Source: Podocnemis expansa
Taxonomy: Eukaryota > Chordata > Testudines > Podocnemididae
DNA length: 64,000 nt
Direction of reading: 5' to 3'
Assembly (NCBI GenBank): GCA_007922195.1
Contig: ML682008.1
Span: 9,563,191 to 9,627,190, forward strand
Every line of letters starts with the position of its first letter. Positions within the stretch are counted from its first letter, which is position 1. This document shows positions 35,641-47,060 of the stretch, one piece after another. The translations under genes were made by a program, and so were the position numbers. The notes below the pieces were generated by a model, which ran no database searches, was not told the DNA's origin, and worked only from the letters and a program-made list of their open reading frames with translations.

Positions 35641-36539
35641 AAAAATACTCTTCTCCCTTCTCCATTAGCTCATGAAAGTCCATAATGTGGATTTCTTTTT
35701 CCTGGCTGTGTCCAGCTACAGCTGTTAGGTGTATTTTGTGGCCAAACTGTCTCTGTCATACCTCCGTTCATGTGAAATGGCTCACCTTAGCCTTCACAAA
35801 GATTATGAAGAGCATGTCAACTCGTTGTAATACGGACAGTATTGATGACACTGGACTCCAAATGGGTCTGTAAATATCAGCAGTGGGACTTAATTAGGCC
35901 AAAAACACCAGTAGCTAATGCTGTAATAAACTATGTAAAGGTTTTTAACTAGAGAAAAGAAATGGATTATTTGCAGGTTAATGCAAGTACATGAACAAAT
36001 TACCATCTACAGGTTCTAAAGGTGACAGATGCAGTAATCTCTACTTTCAGAAAGCTTTTCAGACTGGACCCAGGTTGACCAGGGATCTCTGCTTTGATTT
36101 AGTATCTCTGGCCCTATAAGAGTACAAACAGAAATAAACATTTCTTCTTGTGAGCATCATCATATCGTCTTCCTCCAGAGAACAAGCCAATGAGATAAGG
36201 GCTCTTGCACTACTGAAATCCTTCATAAGCGAATGCAGCAGTCAAAGCTCTTTGTCTTAGATGGCTTATCAAGTCTAGAGAATAAACAGGAAGACTGATT
36301 CCTCCTGCCCATCAAGGTGCACTGAGTTCACAAGTTCAGAGCAGATGTTTTTTACCATGTAGCATGGACTATAGACATTAAAAAGTGTGATTAATGCAGC
36401 AGCAACTTAAAAGCATTTCATAAAGTCTACACACTAAATATAACTTTGCAAGACTAGTACCTGGTCTGAACAAAATTAACATACAGGTGAACTTGTTTGG
36501 TTCCCAACTATCAGTTTCAGCTCTTGTTAATGGCTACAG

Positions 36540-37353
36540 GCTTGGTCAGAGCTGGCACTTTGTTTACTAGCACCACAATATTCCCTCAAAGCCAGTAATT
36601 ACTTAAAGAACTTTTTTTAATGCTTGCCATGTTGGGATAAACCACATTCCTGACCGCCTCAGAAATATCTGTTACTACTTTACCCATGCTTGAATTTCTA
36701 GCACTAAATTGAGTGACCTCAGATCTGGACTAGTCTGGGACAGCCAGATGCTAAACAGTTAGAGCATTCTGTTTCTAGACTGGCTTGGCCTCGTTCATGC
36801 ATGTGACCCTACAAAGCTTCAAAAATATAACTTCATGCAAAAGTTTTGGACCCACTGTTGGTCATCCCAGGTCTTCACGGTGACCTGATCCTGCAAGTCT
36901 GTGCCTGCTGTCCTATTCCAGAAGCACCAGTGGATGTAGCAGGCAATAGCAATACAGAATATCATGAGCAGCACCAGCTGGTTTGAGTTTGCCATGTCTG
37001 CAGTTGTAATCCTCCTGCTAGGTCATTAGTTCTGTCTGGTACCTTCAGTGAGTCAGGAAAAAAGCCACTGAACTGTCAACAGGCATTTCGTAGAAGATTT
37101 GCCAGTATCTTGAAATGAGCAAAAGCCTAAACAGAAGTTCTTGAAATGGCATTGAAATTCATTTTGCTGACTCCAGTTGCGGGAAGCATGCAGACCAGAA
37201 TGATGGCTCATCAAGATGTGTTGAGCTACATCAAGTTTTTCTGTAATGATCCATGAACGAAGAGCTAGAATCTTGGCTACGTTTTTAGAGGGCATTAAAA
37301 AATATAGGATATGGTTGGTTGGACTTGCATCTGTGTACTGCAGTGTGGACACC
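36540..37353 (-). pseudogene. PIF/Harbinger transposase fossil
   Basis: Minus-strand translation gives TVKTWDDQQWVQNFCMK near 36830-36890. After some decay it gives HLAVPD, SRSEVTQFSARNSSMGKV and VTDISEAVRNVVYP near 36640-36750. These follow the N-terminal half of HARBI1-like transposases (W-x-x-xQW-x-xNFRM, LWKLAxPDSYRSVxxxF...GKSTVGxVVxxVxxAV). Stops are frequent, and the catalytic DDE part was not recognised. A TIR-like CTGCAGTGTGGACACC at 37338-37353 may be its 5' end, similar to the MITE ends elsewhere in the window. Confidence 0.62.
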
Positions 37354-37749
37354 AGTAAAAAAAAAAAAAAGGGACAGTTACTTACCTGTAACTTCTGTTC
37401 TTCAAGATGTGCTGCTCACACCCATTCCCCTTAGGTGTGCATGTGCCGATGTGCCTAGCTGCCGGAAAGCTTTTGCCCTTAGTCTGACCTCCCAGGGGCA
37501 GCAGTGGTGCCCCCTAGTGCAGCCAGCGACTGCCCCTTCCTAGTCGCTGCTTCTCCACCTCTCCCCTCAGTTCCTTCTTTCTGGTAACTCCGAAGTGGGG
37601 AAGGGGGGCGGGTGTGGAATGGATGTGAGCAGCGCATCTCGAAGAACAGAAGTTACAGGTAAGTAACTATCCTTTTTTTTCTTCGAGCAGCTGCTCACAT
37701 GCATTCCCCTTAGACGAATAGCGAGCCTTACCTTGGACGGCGGGCGGAG

Positions 37750-38780
37750 TTACAAGCTGCTGGTGTGGAGGACGGCTTTGCCAAACGCCGTGTCACCTCT
37801 CGCTTGTTGCACCACGGCGTAGTGGGAGGTGAAAGTGTGTACCGAAGCCCAAGCTGCTGCCTGGCAAATCTCCTGGATGGGAATACGGGCTAAGAAAGCT
37901 GCTGATGCCACTTGAGCTCTAGTCGAGTTCGCCTTAACGGGCCCAGGGAGCAGGGTCCTGGTGATTCGGTAGCATTCCTTTATGCAGGCGACAATCCAGG
38001 ACGAGATCGTCTGTGACGTCACTGGGTTGCCCTTGAGCCTTTTGGCTGTAGCTATAAACAACTGCATTGATTTGCGGAAGGGCCTTGTTCTTTCAATGTA
38101 GAAGGCCAAGGCCCTACGAATGTCCAGGGAGTGCCATCGCCTCTGTTCCTCCGAGGCATGCGGCTTGGGAAAGAACACGGGCAGAAAAACGTCCTGGTTC
38201 AAGTGGAAGGCTGACACCACCTTTGGGAGGAAGGCTGGATGTGGCCGAAGGTGCACCTTGTCCTTGAAGAACACTGTGTACGGTGGTTCAGATGAGAGGG
38301 CCCTGATTTCTGACAAACCTCCTGCCTGACGTGATAGCTATCAGGAAGGCTACCTTCCACGAAAGGACGGTGAGAGGGCACATGGCCATGGGTTCGAAGG
38401 CTGGGCTGGAGAGTGTGCAGAGGACCAGGTTGAGGTCACACTGGAGGGTGGGGGCTCGTGCTCTTGGAAGCACTCTGTCCAGTCCTCTGAGGAAGCATAC
38501 CGCCATCAGATGTGAGAAGACTCAGCCTCCCTCTAAGGGCCAGTGGAAAGTGAAGATGGCCGCTAGGTGGATCCTCAAGGAAGATGAGGTCAGGTCCTGA
38601 TGGCTCAGGGAGCATAGGTAGCCCAGGATTACCTGCATGGGTGCCCCTAGTGGATCCGCCCCTTCGGCCCTGGTCCAGTTCACAAACCTCTTCCACTTTG
38701 CCTTGTAGGTATGCCGCGTGGATCGCTTCCGGCTACCCAGGAGGATGCGTCTCACGTCTTCCAAGCAGGCCAGTTCGTCT
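37750..38780 (-). pseudogene. DIRS copy C tyrosine recombinase with altered HxxR box
   Basis: The N-terminal part has RHTYKAKWKRFVNWTRAEGA and SSSLRIHLAAIFTFH. The catalytic part runs SEIRALSSEPPYTVFFKDKV, WIVACIKECY, KANSTRAQVASAAFLARIPI and WASVHTFTSHYAV. The box that reads HSTR in copy B reads NSTR here (Asn codon on the complement of 37927-37929), so the catalytic His is lost. The frame is also shifted near 38320 and 38510. Confidence 0.87.
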
Positions 38781-38799
38781 GCAGTCAACCATGGAGCTT

Positions 38800-39807
38800 C
38801 TAGGCAGTAAGGTGGAGTGAGGCCAGATTCGGGTGGAAGAGGCGCCCCTTGTCCTGTGACAGCAGGTCGGGCCTGAGTGGGAGCTTCTGTGGCGGGGCTA
38901 CCGATAGTTCGAGCAAGAGGTGAAACCATTGCTGGCGAGGCCATGCCAGGGCAATGAGGATGACCTTCGCCTTGTCCCTCTTCACCTTTAGGAGGACTCT
39001 GTGCAGAAGTGGAAATGGGAGGAAGGCGTAGAGGAGGCCCCTTGACCAGCTCAGCAGGAGCGCATCCGGTAAGGAGCCCCTCTCCAGGCCTTTGCAGGAA
39101 GAGAACAGCCAGCACTTCATGTTCTCGTAAGTCGCGAAAAAGTCCACTCAGGGACGACCCCAGTTATGGAAGATGGATTGTGCCACCGCGGGGTGAAGAG
39201 ACCACTCGTGTTGTGAACAGAAGTACCTTCTCAGGCGATCCGCTTGGCTGTTCCTTGCTCCTGGGAGGTCAGAGGCCACTAAGTGGAAACTGCACCTTAT
39301 CGCCAAATCCCATAGGTGGGTTGCTTCCCAACATAAGGCTGAGGAGCAGGCGCCCCCTAGGTGGTTCACGTAGTGCACAGCAGTCGTGTTGTCTGTGAGG
39401 ACGTGAATGAATCGGCCGCGCAGATGGTCCTTGAAGACTGCGCAGGCGAGCCTTATTGCCTGCAGCTCTTTCACATTGATGTGGAGGGAGATCTCCCCCG
39501 GCTCCCAGGTCCCCTGGGTGCTGTGGCCGGAACGCAGGTGGGCCCCCCACCCTACGTCGGAAGCGTCTGACATCAGCGATACCAAGAGGTTATCGAGCCG
39601 AAGGGGATCCCTTCCATCACCTTTCCCGGGCTCTTCCACCACACCAACTGATGCAAAAGCTGCCTCGGGCCCCGCACCACCTTGTCTCAATGATGCCTGC
39701 TGGGACGAAAGGCCAACCAGAGCCACAACTGCAGGGGGCAAAGATAGTGGCAGGCAAGGCGGACTACAGGCGTGGCCGCCGCCATGTGGCTGAGAAGTCT
39801 CATGCAT
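38800..39807 (-). pseudogene. DIRS copy C RNase H and methyltransferase-like linker
   Basis: RNase H motifs are LMSDASDVGWGAHL, LHINVKELQAIRLAC, VLTDNTTAVHYVNHLGG and ARNSQADRLRRYF, giving the D-E-D-D pattern in order. Next comes DFFATYENMKC, LLYAFLPFPLLHRVL and KVILIALAWPRQQWF. This segment is common between RNase H and recombinase in DIRS elements and is usually assigned to a Dam-like methyltransferase, although no clear DPPY-type motif is visible here. Confidence 0.82.
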
Positions 39808-40724
39808 TGTCTGGCTGTGGTGGTTGGGTCCCTTTCAAGTGTGGCAATGGCGTCGGCTATGGCCTCGAACCTGGCTGGCGGCAGGGAGGCCTTGGCCAGG
39901 ACTGAATCCAGGGATGCCCTGATAAACTCTATCCTTTGAGTGGGAGACAAGACTGACTTTTGCTTGTTGATTAGCAGGCCCAGGCGGTTGCACAAAGCGT
40001 GAATTGTGCAGATGGCTGCCCGCAAGCGGCCTTCCATCCTTCCTCTGAGAAGCCAGTCATCCAGGTAAGGAAAGACGTGGACCCCTCTCCTTCACAGGGC
40101 GGCTGCCACCACCGCCATGCATTTCGTGAAAACTCTTGCGGCCAATGCCAACCCAAACAGGAGGACTGTGAACTGGAAATGTCTGGTGCCCCTGATGAAT
40201 CTCAGGAACTTCCTGTGACTGGGTATGATTGAAATATGGAAGTAGGCATCCTGCAAGTCGAGGGCGGCAAACCAATCCCCAGGATCTACTGACAGGATAA
40301 TGTGGTTGAGGGTGACCATCCGGAACTTTAGCTTTTTGAGGAGCCTGTTTAGGCCTCGAAGGTCCAAGATGGGTCGGAGGCCTCCCTTTGCTTTGGGGAT
40401 GAGAAAATAGCGGGAGTAGAATCCTTCCCCTCTCTCCCCCTTCAGGACTGGCTCTACGGCACTGAGCCTCAGGAGCTTCCCCACCTCCTCGTTGAGGAGC
40501 TGCTCATGCCCCTGGTCCCAAGGAAGGGACTGAGGAGCAGGGGGGCATCTGTAGGGCCTTGCATGGAACTGCAGGGCGTAGCTGTGGAGAACCGTCCACA
40601 GTACCCATTGGTCTGTTGTGATCGAGGCCCACTCGTGGAAGGAGGAGAGCCGGTCACCATCCTCAGGCCTTATGTCAAAAACGCCTCCACTGGCTGCCAG
40701 GAGAGCACCTAGTCGATCGTGCAA
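39687..40724 (-). pseudogene. DIRS copy C reverse transcriptase
   Basis: The motifs follow in order: FLIPKAKGGLRPILDLRGLN, DWFAALDLQDAYFHISI, HFQFTVLLFGLALAARVFTK, then YLDDWLLRG with YLDD at 40056-40067. The frame from 40724 to 39687 is interrupted by only one in-frame TGA near 40090, just before the YLDD box (CTG TGA AGG). Thumb-region sequence (LGLLINKQKSVLSPTQRIEF) follows. The polymerase core residues are all present. Confidence 0.9.
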
Positions 40725-41490
40725 GTCTGGATGGGGAGCCAGGTCGGCCGGCCCTAGTGGGTCTCACCCTCTCTCTGTCCCCGGGTCTGGAGCGGGGGCG
40801 GAAGGGCTGACGTGGTTGGAAGGGCTGGCCCCACGACTGTTGTCTGAGTTGGCGACGGGGCTCCTATGACGAATAAAGGCCCAGGGACCACAGTGTCATG
40901 CGGGAGTCCTTTAGCCCATGTAACGTTGTATCTGTCTTTTCAGAAAACAATGAGGGCATCTCGAACGGGAGGTCCTGGATCAATTGCTCCACCAGTGGGG
41001 GGAGCCCTGAAACCTGGAGCCAGGCTGCCCAGCGTAGGCATACGGCTTAGGCGACTGCGTGTCCCGCTGAGTCGGCAGCATCCCAGGTGGCCTGCAATGT
41101 CGCCTTTGCCACCAGTGACCCTTCTTCCAGAATAGTGTTGAAATCAGAGCGTGTGCCAGGAGACAGAGTCTGAACAGCGTGCCAGGGAGCCCCATAGGTT
41201 AAAATTATACCACCCCAGCAGGGCTTGGTGGTTTGCGATCTTGAGCTGCATCATGGCTGTCGAATAAAGATTTTTTACCCGACAGGTCAAGCACTTTGGC
41301 GTTCTTATTTTGCAGTGGCGTCGCTGGTTGGCCCTGGTGTTCCCTCTGGTTGGCTGCCTCCACCACCAGGGAGGAGGGCTCTGGGTGGGAGTATAAATAT
41401 TGGAAGGGGGCTGCTGGGACACAGTATTTCTTTTCTGCCCCCTTATGGGTGGCCGCCGCTTACACCGCATTCACGATCTTTTGAACCCCT

Positions 41491-42578
41491 TCATGCAGTG
41501 GGCGTGGCCGACTCCTGCGGCACCAGTATGTCCCTGCACACCGACTGCTGGCTAGGCAACTGGAGTGGCGCAGCAGGAGGCTCATCCCAACCCTGCCTGC
41601 CCCAGGCTGAGGGCGCAGGTCCTGGGCGACCTGGTGAGAGAGATGACAGAGAGGGTGAAGCCCCACGCCCAGACATCTTTTTCTGACCTGGCAGAGCGCC
41701 CCCTGTACCCAGGCTGGGTGAGCGAAAGGGACTCCTGTCCCAAGTGGGGTCCCCACGGGAAACGCTGGCGGTCCCTTTGCCAAGCCGGAGAGTGGGCCTG
41801 GCGTCGGTACCGGGCCCTTTTTTGCTGCCTTCTGTGGTGCTGAGGGGCCGAGGATGATGATGATTATGAGGAGGAAGAGGGTAGCTGTCGCCTTTTCCTC
41901 TCTCCAGGTAAGCTCCGGTGCTGCCCTGATGATCTGTCCAGCTGCGGGGCGTGCCCCGATGATGATGACAATGGGCTAGATCCAGCCTTTGGGTGGCCTG
42001 CATGCGCCGAGCGCCTATGGCACTGCCCCCGCCGTGCCGATGGTTCCGTGGCGGGGGCGGCCATGCGTTCTGCCTGTGGGCAGTCCCACTCAGGGGAGAG
42101 CAGAGGAGGTTCCCCCAAAGAGGGTAGCTAGGATCGTGTCTCCTTCGTGGGAGTAAGGGCAAGGCCACCAGGGCCCTTGCCACCTCATAAGCCTCTGGTG
42201 TAGAGGGAGCAGGCACTGGCTCCGCTCTCAGACCGCCAGGGGTCAAGGGAGAGTCCGCCTGCTCCAGGCTGCTACCCGCGGTGCCAGTGCCGCCGGTGCC
42301 AGCGCTGCTGGTGCCGGCTGGTCTAGGTGCGTGGCGTGGGTCCCCCCTTGGGGCACTTTCTCGGAGTCCGGAGCCAGGGCTAGCGCGGATTCCATAAGCA
42401 AGGCTTTCAGCCTAGCATCTCGCTCCTTTTTAGTGTGTGGTTTAAAGGCTGTGCAGAGCTTACACTTGTCCACGCAGTGTGCCTCCCCTAGGCACCACAG
42501 GCATTGGTTGTGGGGGTCACTTGCAGAGAATGCCCTACCGCAAGCCGTGCATGGCTTGAAGCCGGGTAAGGGAGGCAT
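41491..42578 (-). pseudogene. DIRS copy C gag
   Basis: The Met at 42578 starts MPPLPGFKPCTACGRAFSAS, followed by CLWCLGEAHCVDKCKLCTAF and KPHTKKERDARLKALLMES. Two CxxC pairs and a CxxC...H...CxxC arrangement suggest zinc binding. The frame ends near 42243, and a second open frame covers 41491-42246, rich in Pro, Arg and Ser. Conserved gag sequence continues to about 41150 out of frame. The start equals that of copy B. Confidence 0.75.
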
Positions 42579-42945
42579 CCCCGATCCTAGTTCTCTCCTT
42601 TTTTTTGGTTTTTATTTTTTGGGTTTTTTTGCTAACTAACTAACAAGAAACTACTAAATACTAACTAACTACTACTAATAATGCAGGGCAAGACATGGAC
42701 AAGCAGACAAGGCAAGCACTTGGAGCACAGCAAACCGGCAACCAGCACCAACGGCAGAAAGAAGGAACTGAGGGGAGAGGCAGAGCAGCAGCAGCTAGGA
42801 AGGGGCGGTCGCTGGCCACGCTAGGGGGCGCCGTTGCTGCCCCTGGGAGGTCAGACTAAGGGCAAAAGCTTTCCGGCAGCTAGGCACATTGGTGCATGCG
42901 CACCTAAGGGGAATGCATGTGAGCAGCTGCTCGAAGAAGAACCCA

Positions 42946-43090
42946 AGTTCAGGCTCAAATTCAAAAAATTTTAATTTAGAATCAGCAATCATTGTAGACG
43001 CCTACATCCTGGATTCTCAGACCCAATGTCCATTGATATAAGTGCTGTTAACCCTGAACTTACATTGCAGTGTAGGCATATCCTTAGTAT
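42946..43090. mobile_element. MITE fragment (TACACTGCAATGTAA end)
   Basis: The right end reads TTACATTGCAGTGTAGGCAT then ATCC, followed by TTA. Its inverse is close to the left end of the MITE at 25682. The left end is not seen and may have been lost beside DIRS copy C. Confidence 0.5.
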
Positions 43091-43184
43091 CTTACAAATG
43101 TTTAGCTTTCCACCTCAACTTTTAATTTGCTTTCTGTGTATCTGCCTATAAATAAAGGTTTTCTCAAGTTAGTACTGGTTTCTT

Positions 43185-43410
43185 GAAGTTTTTAATTTTT
43201 AATCACATGGAAAGGATGTCGTCTTTGAGAGCTGTCCCTGTGGGCACTCCACCAAAGGTATTGGTGCACACTGTGTCACAGTTCAGACTGGTAAAGATCT
43301 CTGAGCTGTAATGTGGTACACACCAGTACCTTTGGTGGAGCACCCACGGCGACACTCTTCTTGAAGAAGTCCAGTTAATGCACCAAGGTGAGTAACCTTC
43401 CTTTTTAAGG
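43185..43410. repeat. Stand-alone DIRS palindromic terminus
   Basis: GTGGGCACTCCACCAAAGGT followed by ATTGGTGCACACTGTG at 43231-43275 is inverse to TGTGGTACACACCAGTACCT then TTGGTGGAGCACCCAC at 43311-43350. The right arm continues CACTCTTCTTGAAGAAGTCC, AGTTAATGCACCAAGGTGAG and TAACCTTC, which parallels the 3' terminus of DIRS copy A (GAAGAACTTCAGTTACTGCA...GAGTAACCTTC at 9190-9225). No coding sequence is attached. Confidence 0.65.
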
Positions 43411-46095
43411 ACACTTTTTGACTTGTTTTACTGGCCAAAAGAAGCAACGTTCCAGTAACGTTCCTTACCTTTTGGAATTATAGTGACTTATGATAAACAG
43501 AGCACAAAACATATTTTCCATAATATTAGCAAATACTTTATTGGACATAATCATCTTTAGCTAAATTGTGTTTGAAGTTGCTATCGGCAGAATGTTAAAT
43601 TATGAGATTTTATTCCATGAGTACTGGCACTAACTGGTGAACAAGAGCATTTCATGCTGTCCTGACTGCATCTGGCAACAACATAGCATAGTAACTGAGA
43701 GCCATGGAATCTGGAAGTTCTATAACTAGTGCTCATGCTAACAGCCTCAAAAAAATCACAGGCTCTAGTATTACAATGCTAATGCCTGTTGATAAAAGTT
43801 ACTAGGCTTTTCATCAGGTATGGCACTTATAGCTCAGTAACTGAGACCAGCCCCAAGGGGTGGGGGAGGGAGATTAATTTAATTCCTAATGTTAAGTGCA
43901 AAGCCATCCAAAGCTTTGATTAATTTGCAATAAAAGGTTTTACTCTTTTCCCCACTCTTGAGTTAGTACCTGCTTAACAGAGCCTATTTACTTTTAACTC
44001 TTTTAGAAACTGGATATATATTTTTCATAAGCATTGTTTGGCTGGAAGGCTTAAAAATATTAATCTAAAGAAGGATTACACATACTCCAGTGATATTCTT
44101 GAAGGAAAATAAATAAGTATTTTATTCTAAATTCTTGTCCAGGGCAGGGACTATATCATAATCTGTGTAAGGATGTATTTTGCACACCATGATCATTATT
44201 ACAATAATCTTGTCCACCATAAGTGCCAAAGTGCCAGAAGTTAGTCCAAACTCCAAAAGTAGTATAAAGATGCAGCAGGAAGGGTTAGAAAGGACCACAC
44301 GAAATTACTGAGCCAAATGCCACACATTTTTCAGGACAGCTCCATAGCTCTTGCTCTATATTTTACTGCTCCCAAATATAAATACCACTTTTGAGAACAG
44401 TTACTCCCAATACTCAAACTGAAGGGAGCAGCAGGAAAGATGTAGGCCAGTCTCAAGAGAAAAACTTTTTAAAATTATTATCCCCCTTCCATGTCATCTT
44501 GCAATAATGTAAATAATCTTTTCTAATTCTGTCTCCTTGAAGGTATTTGTTAGACTGATCGTGTTCCTATAAAACATCCTTCTCAGAATCTAAATTTAGC
44601 CTACTCAGGATCTCATTTTATTTTCCAATTCTGATGAGATTCCTTGCCATTTGTGTCAGTTGCTCTGCAACTCTCCCCCTCTCTTTTGGTATCCCCAAAT
44701 AGACACCAGAACTGCATGAAATATTCTACCTTTGGAACATACTGTCAAAGTGGATGACTATACCTGTAACTTTAAACCAAATCATTATTTGTGAGAACAC
44801 AATTTCTTCCTGTTAACAGTACTGAAATGTGCTCTCATGTGCGTTTTACATGTTCTCTCTATTCATTCTGGTTCATTTCTAGACACTTCCTCATCTCCAG
44901 TTTGTACATATGCTGTTTCTCTCTCTAAATCACTTAAATGCCATTTTACTGCATACAACTCACAGTTTTAATCTCTCCAAGCCACTTAGTGTGGCTCCAT
45001 CATCCTGTAGGTCTTAGTGTTCTTCCAATTCTGAGGCTGGCAAGTATGATTAATGCTGATCTTCTAGATTATTGAAGTATTAAATAGTATAGGCCCACAA
45101 TACTGACTTAACCCTTTGGTACTCCATTTGAAAGAGATTAACTTTTAATAGTAAAACTAACATCTGTCATAGAATTTTTAATCCATGCCATGACATCAAC
45201 CAACTCAAAATATTTTTATACTAAATATTTTATAAAGAACAAACTTGTATTGTATCTACCAAAAGAGTAAATGTTTCAAAACATTCAATCAGTACTGAAC
45301 TTGAACTTCTCATAAGCACAGTCACTGATTCCATTAGATGCCTAAATATTTTGCAAAACCAAAGCTCATTGGCTGATTGTTTCCTGAATCTTCTTTTATG
45401 CCCTTAAAAATAAAAGTACTACATTTGCTAGTCCGTCATCAGGTGTATCTGATTTTCCACTTAAAAAAACCAAAAAACAAAAAACAAGCAACTGCATATT
45501 ATGTCACCAAAATGTTTATGACCTTAAGAAAAATATCTGAAAGCTTCAGTTTAAATTAGTTTGACAGAAGAAACAAGTTTGAGACCAATAAAATTCAAAA
45601 CAATAGGTCTAAGCAATTCAAGCTATGGATAATTCAGAGATGGAGATAAATTATTTTGTCTTACACTGCTTCTATATTACTTTTGTTGAAAATAAGGAAA
45701 AATCAAAGAAAACGCTAAAGACAGATACCTGGTCATTTACATAGTATATAAAAAGGGTCATGTCTAATGTGTGCTAAAATTTAATTATTCAAAAGTCTCA
45801 GCTGTTCCTAGCCTCCCATTCTCATAAAAGGAAAAAAGCAATTAAGTGGTGCCTCTCATGCAGATCTGATTCTCCACTTCACTGGCTCCAAAATCAGATA
45901 CTCTTCACCATCTTTTCCCCCTCTTTTCCACATGCTTTTTCCAAATTATAGTCTGCTTTAAAGTTCCAATTATCTGTGTTTATCTTTTCAGAAAAAGAAC
46001 AAAAATAGCTATCTACATAAAAGCTAAATTTATGCTTGTCTCCCAACCTCTCAGTTTTATGTATTTCTGTTTGAATCAATAAATACACAGAGAAG
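43411..46095. other. PTPN12 intron with an old degraded repeat
   Basis: Mostly unrecognised AT-rich sequence. The stretch 44480-45360 has the cadence of an old CR1-type 5' part in inverse orientation (for example AAATAGTATAGGCCCACAAT, then ACCCTTTGGTACTCCATTTG), but it is too decayed to assign firmly. Confidence 0.4.
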
Positions 46096-47060
46096 TATTG
46101 TCCTGGGGCCAGTTCTGTTCAATGTTTTCATTAATGATCTGGATGATGGGATAGATTGCACACTTAGTAAGTTTGCAGATGATACCAAACTGGGGGGAAC
46201 GGTAGACACCCTAGAGGGCAGAGACAGGATTCAGGGAGACCTAGACAAACTGGAGCAGTGGGCCAAGAGGAATCTCATGAGGTTCAACAAGGATAAGTGT
46301 AAAATCCTGCACTTGGGACGAAAAAACCCCATGTACTGCTACAGGCTGGGGAGTGATCAGCTAAATAGCAGCACTGGAGAAAAGGACCTGGGAGTCATGG
46401 TGGATGGGAAGCTGGATATGAGTCAGCAGTGTGCGCTTGCTGCCAAAAAGGCCAATGGCATACTGGGCTGCATCAGAAGAAGTGTTACCAGCAGATCAAG
46501 GGATGTGATCATTCCCCTCTATTCTGCACTAGTGAGGCCACATCTGGAATACTGTGTCCAGTTTTGGGCTCCCCACTACAAAAAGGACATGGACAAATTA
46601 GAGAGAGTCCAGAGGAGGGCAACCAAAATGACCAAAGGGCTGGAGCACAAGCCCTATGAAGAAAGACTGAAGGAACTAGGCTTATTTAGCCTGCAGAAGA
46701 GAAGACTGAGGGGGGATTTGATAGCAACCTTCAACTACTTGAAGGGTTGCTCCAAGGAGGAGGGAGCTCGACTGTTCTCGGTAGTAACAGAGGGCAGAAC
46801 GAGAAGCAATGGTTTCAAGTTACAGCTGGGGCGGTCCAGGCTGGATATTAGGAAAAACTTCCTTACTAGGCGAGTGGTGAAGCATTGGAATAAGTTGCCT
46901 AGGGAGGTGGTGGAATCTCCATCTCTGGAGGTGTTCAAGTCCCAGCTGGACAAAACACTGACTGGGATGATCTAATGGGAGTGGTCCTGCTTTTTTTGGC
47001 AGGGGGTTGGACTAGATGACCTCGTGGGGTCCCTTCCAACCCTATGATTCTATGATTCTA
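46096..47060 (+). mobile_element. CR1 LINE 3' end, young copy
   Basis: This 5'-truncated CR1 begins inside the reverse transcriptase and ends with the typical direct repeats CTATGATTCTATGATTCTA at 47042-47060. 5' truncation and terminal octamer repeats instead of a poly-A tail are normal for CR1. It is far less decayed than the other CR1 copies in the window. Confidence 0.95.
46097..46975 (+). CDS. CR1 ORF2 C-terminus (reverse transcriptase part), truncated
   Basis: An uninterrupted frame of about 290 codons runs from the truncated 5' end to the natural stop at 46973-46975. It reads [20 protein letters not shown], then [10 protein letters not shown] with the catalytic FADD box, [54 protein letters not shown], and ends [11 protein letters not shown]. 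The first Met in frame (46277) is not a real start, because the protein begins upstream of the truncation. The open frame points to a recent insertion. It lacks the endonuclease and the N-terminal RT, so it cannot act alone. Confidence 0.9.
   Translation: MVLGPVLFNVFINDLDDGIDCTLSKFADDTKLGGTVDTLEGRDRIQGDLDKLEQWAKRNLMRFNKDKCKILHLGRKNPMYCYRLGSDQLNSSTGEKDLGVMVDGKLDMSQQCALAAKKANGILGCIRRSVTSRSRDVIIPLYSALVRPHLEYCVQFWAPHYKKDMDKLERVQRRATKMTKGLEHKPYEERLKELGLFSLQKRRLRGDLIATFNYLKGCSKEEGARLFSVVTEGRTRSNGFKLQLGRSRLDIRKNFLTRRVVKHWNKLPREVVESPSLEVFKSQLDKTLTGMI

Larger units (their letters stand above)
37368..42945 (-). mobile_element. DIRS-type retrotransposon, best-preserved copy C
   Basis: A nearly complete minus-strand element. 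Gag lies at 41491-42578, reverse transcriptase at 39690-40724, RNase H at 39240-39640, the linker at 38800-39147, and the recombinase at 37750-38780. The inverted terminal repeat is clear: GGTGTGCATGTGCCGATGTG then CCTAGCTGCCGGAAAGC at 37432-37470 is the inverse of 42862-42906. The 3' end adds a second palindrome (37376-37432 against 37607-37670). It is damaged by a few stops and frame changes only, and it is much more GC-rich than the host intron. Confidence 0.93.

Noticed and set aside
38067..42639. Plus-strand open frames across DIRS copy C
   Set aside because: They are antisense shadows of the minus-strand gag, RT, RNase H and recombinase.
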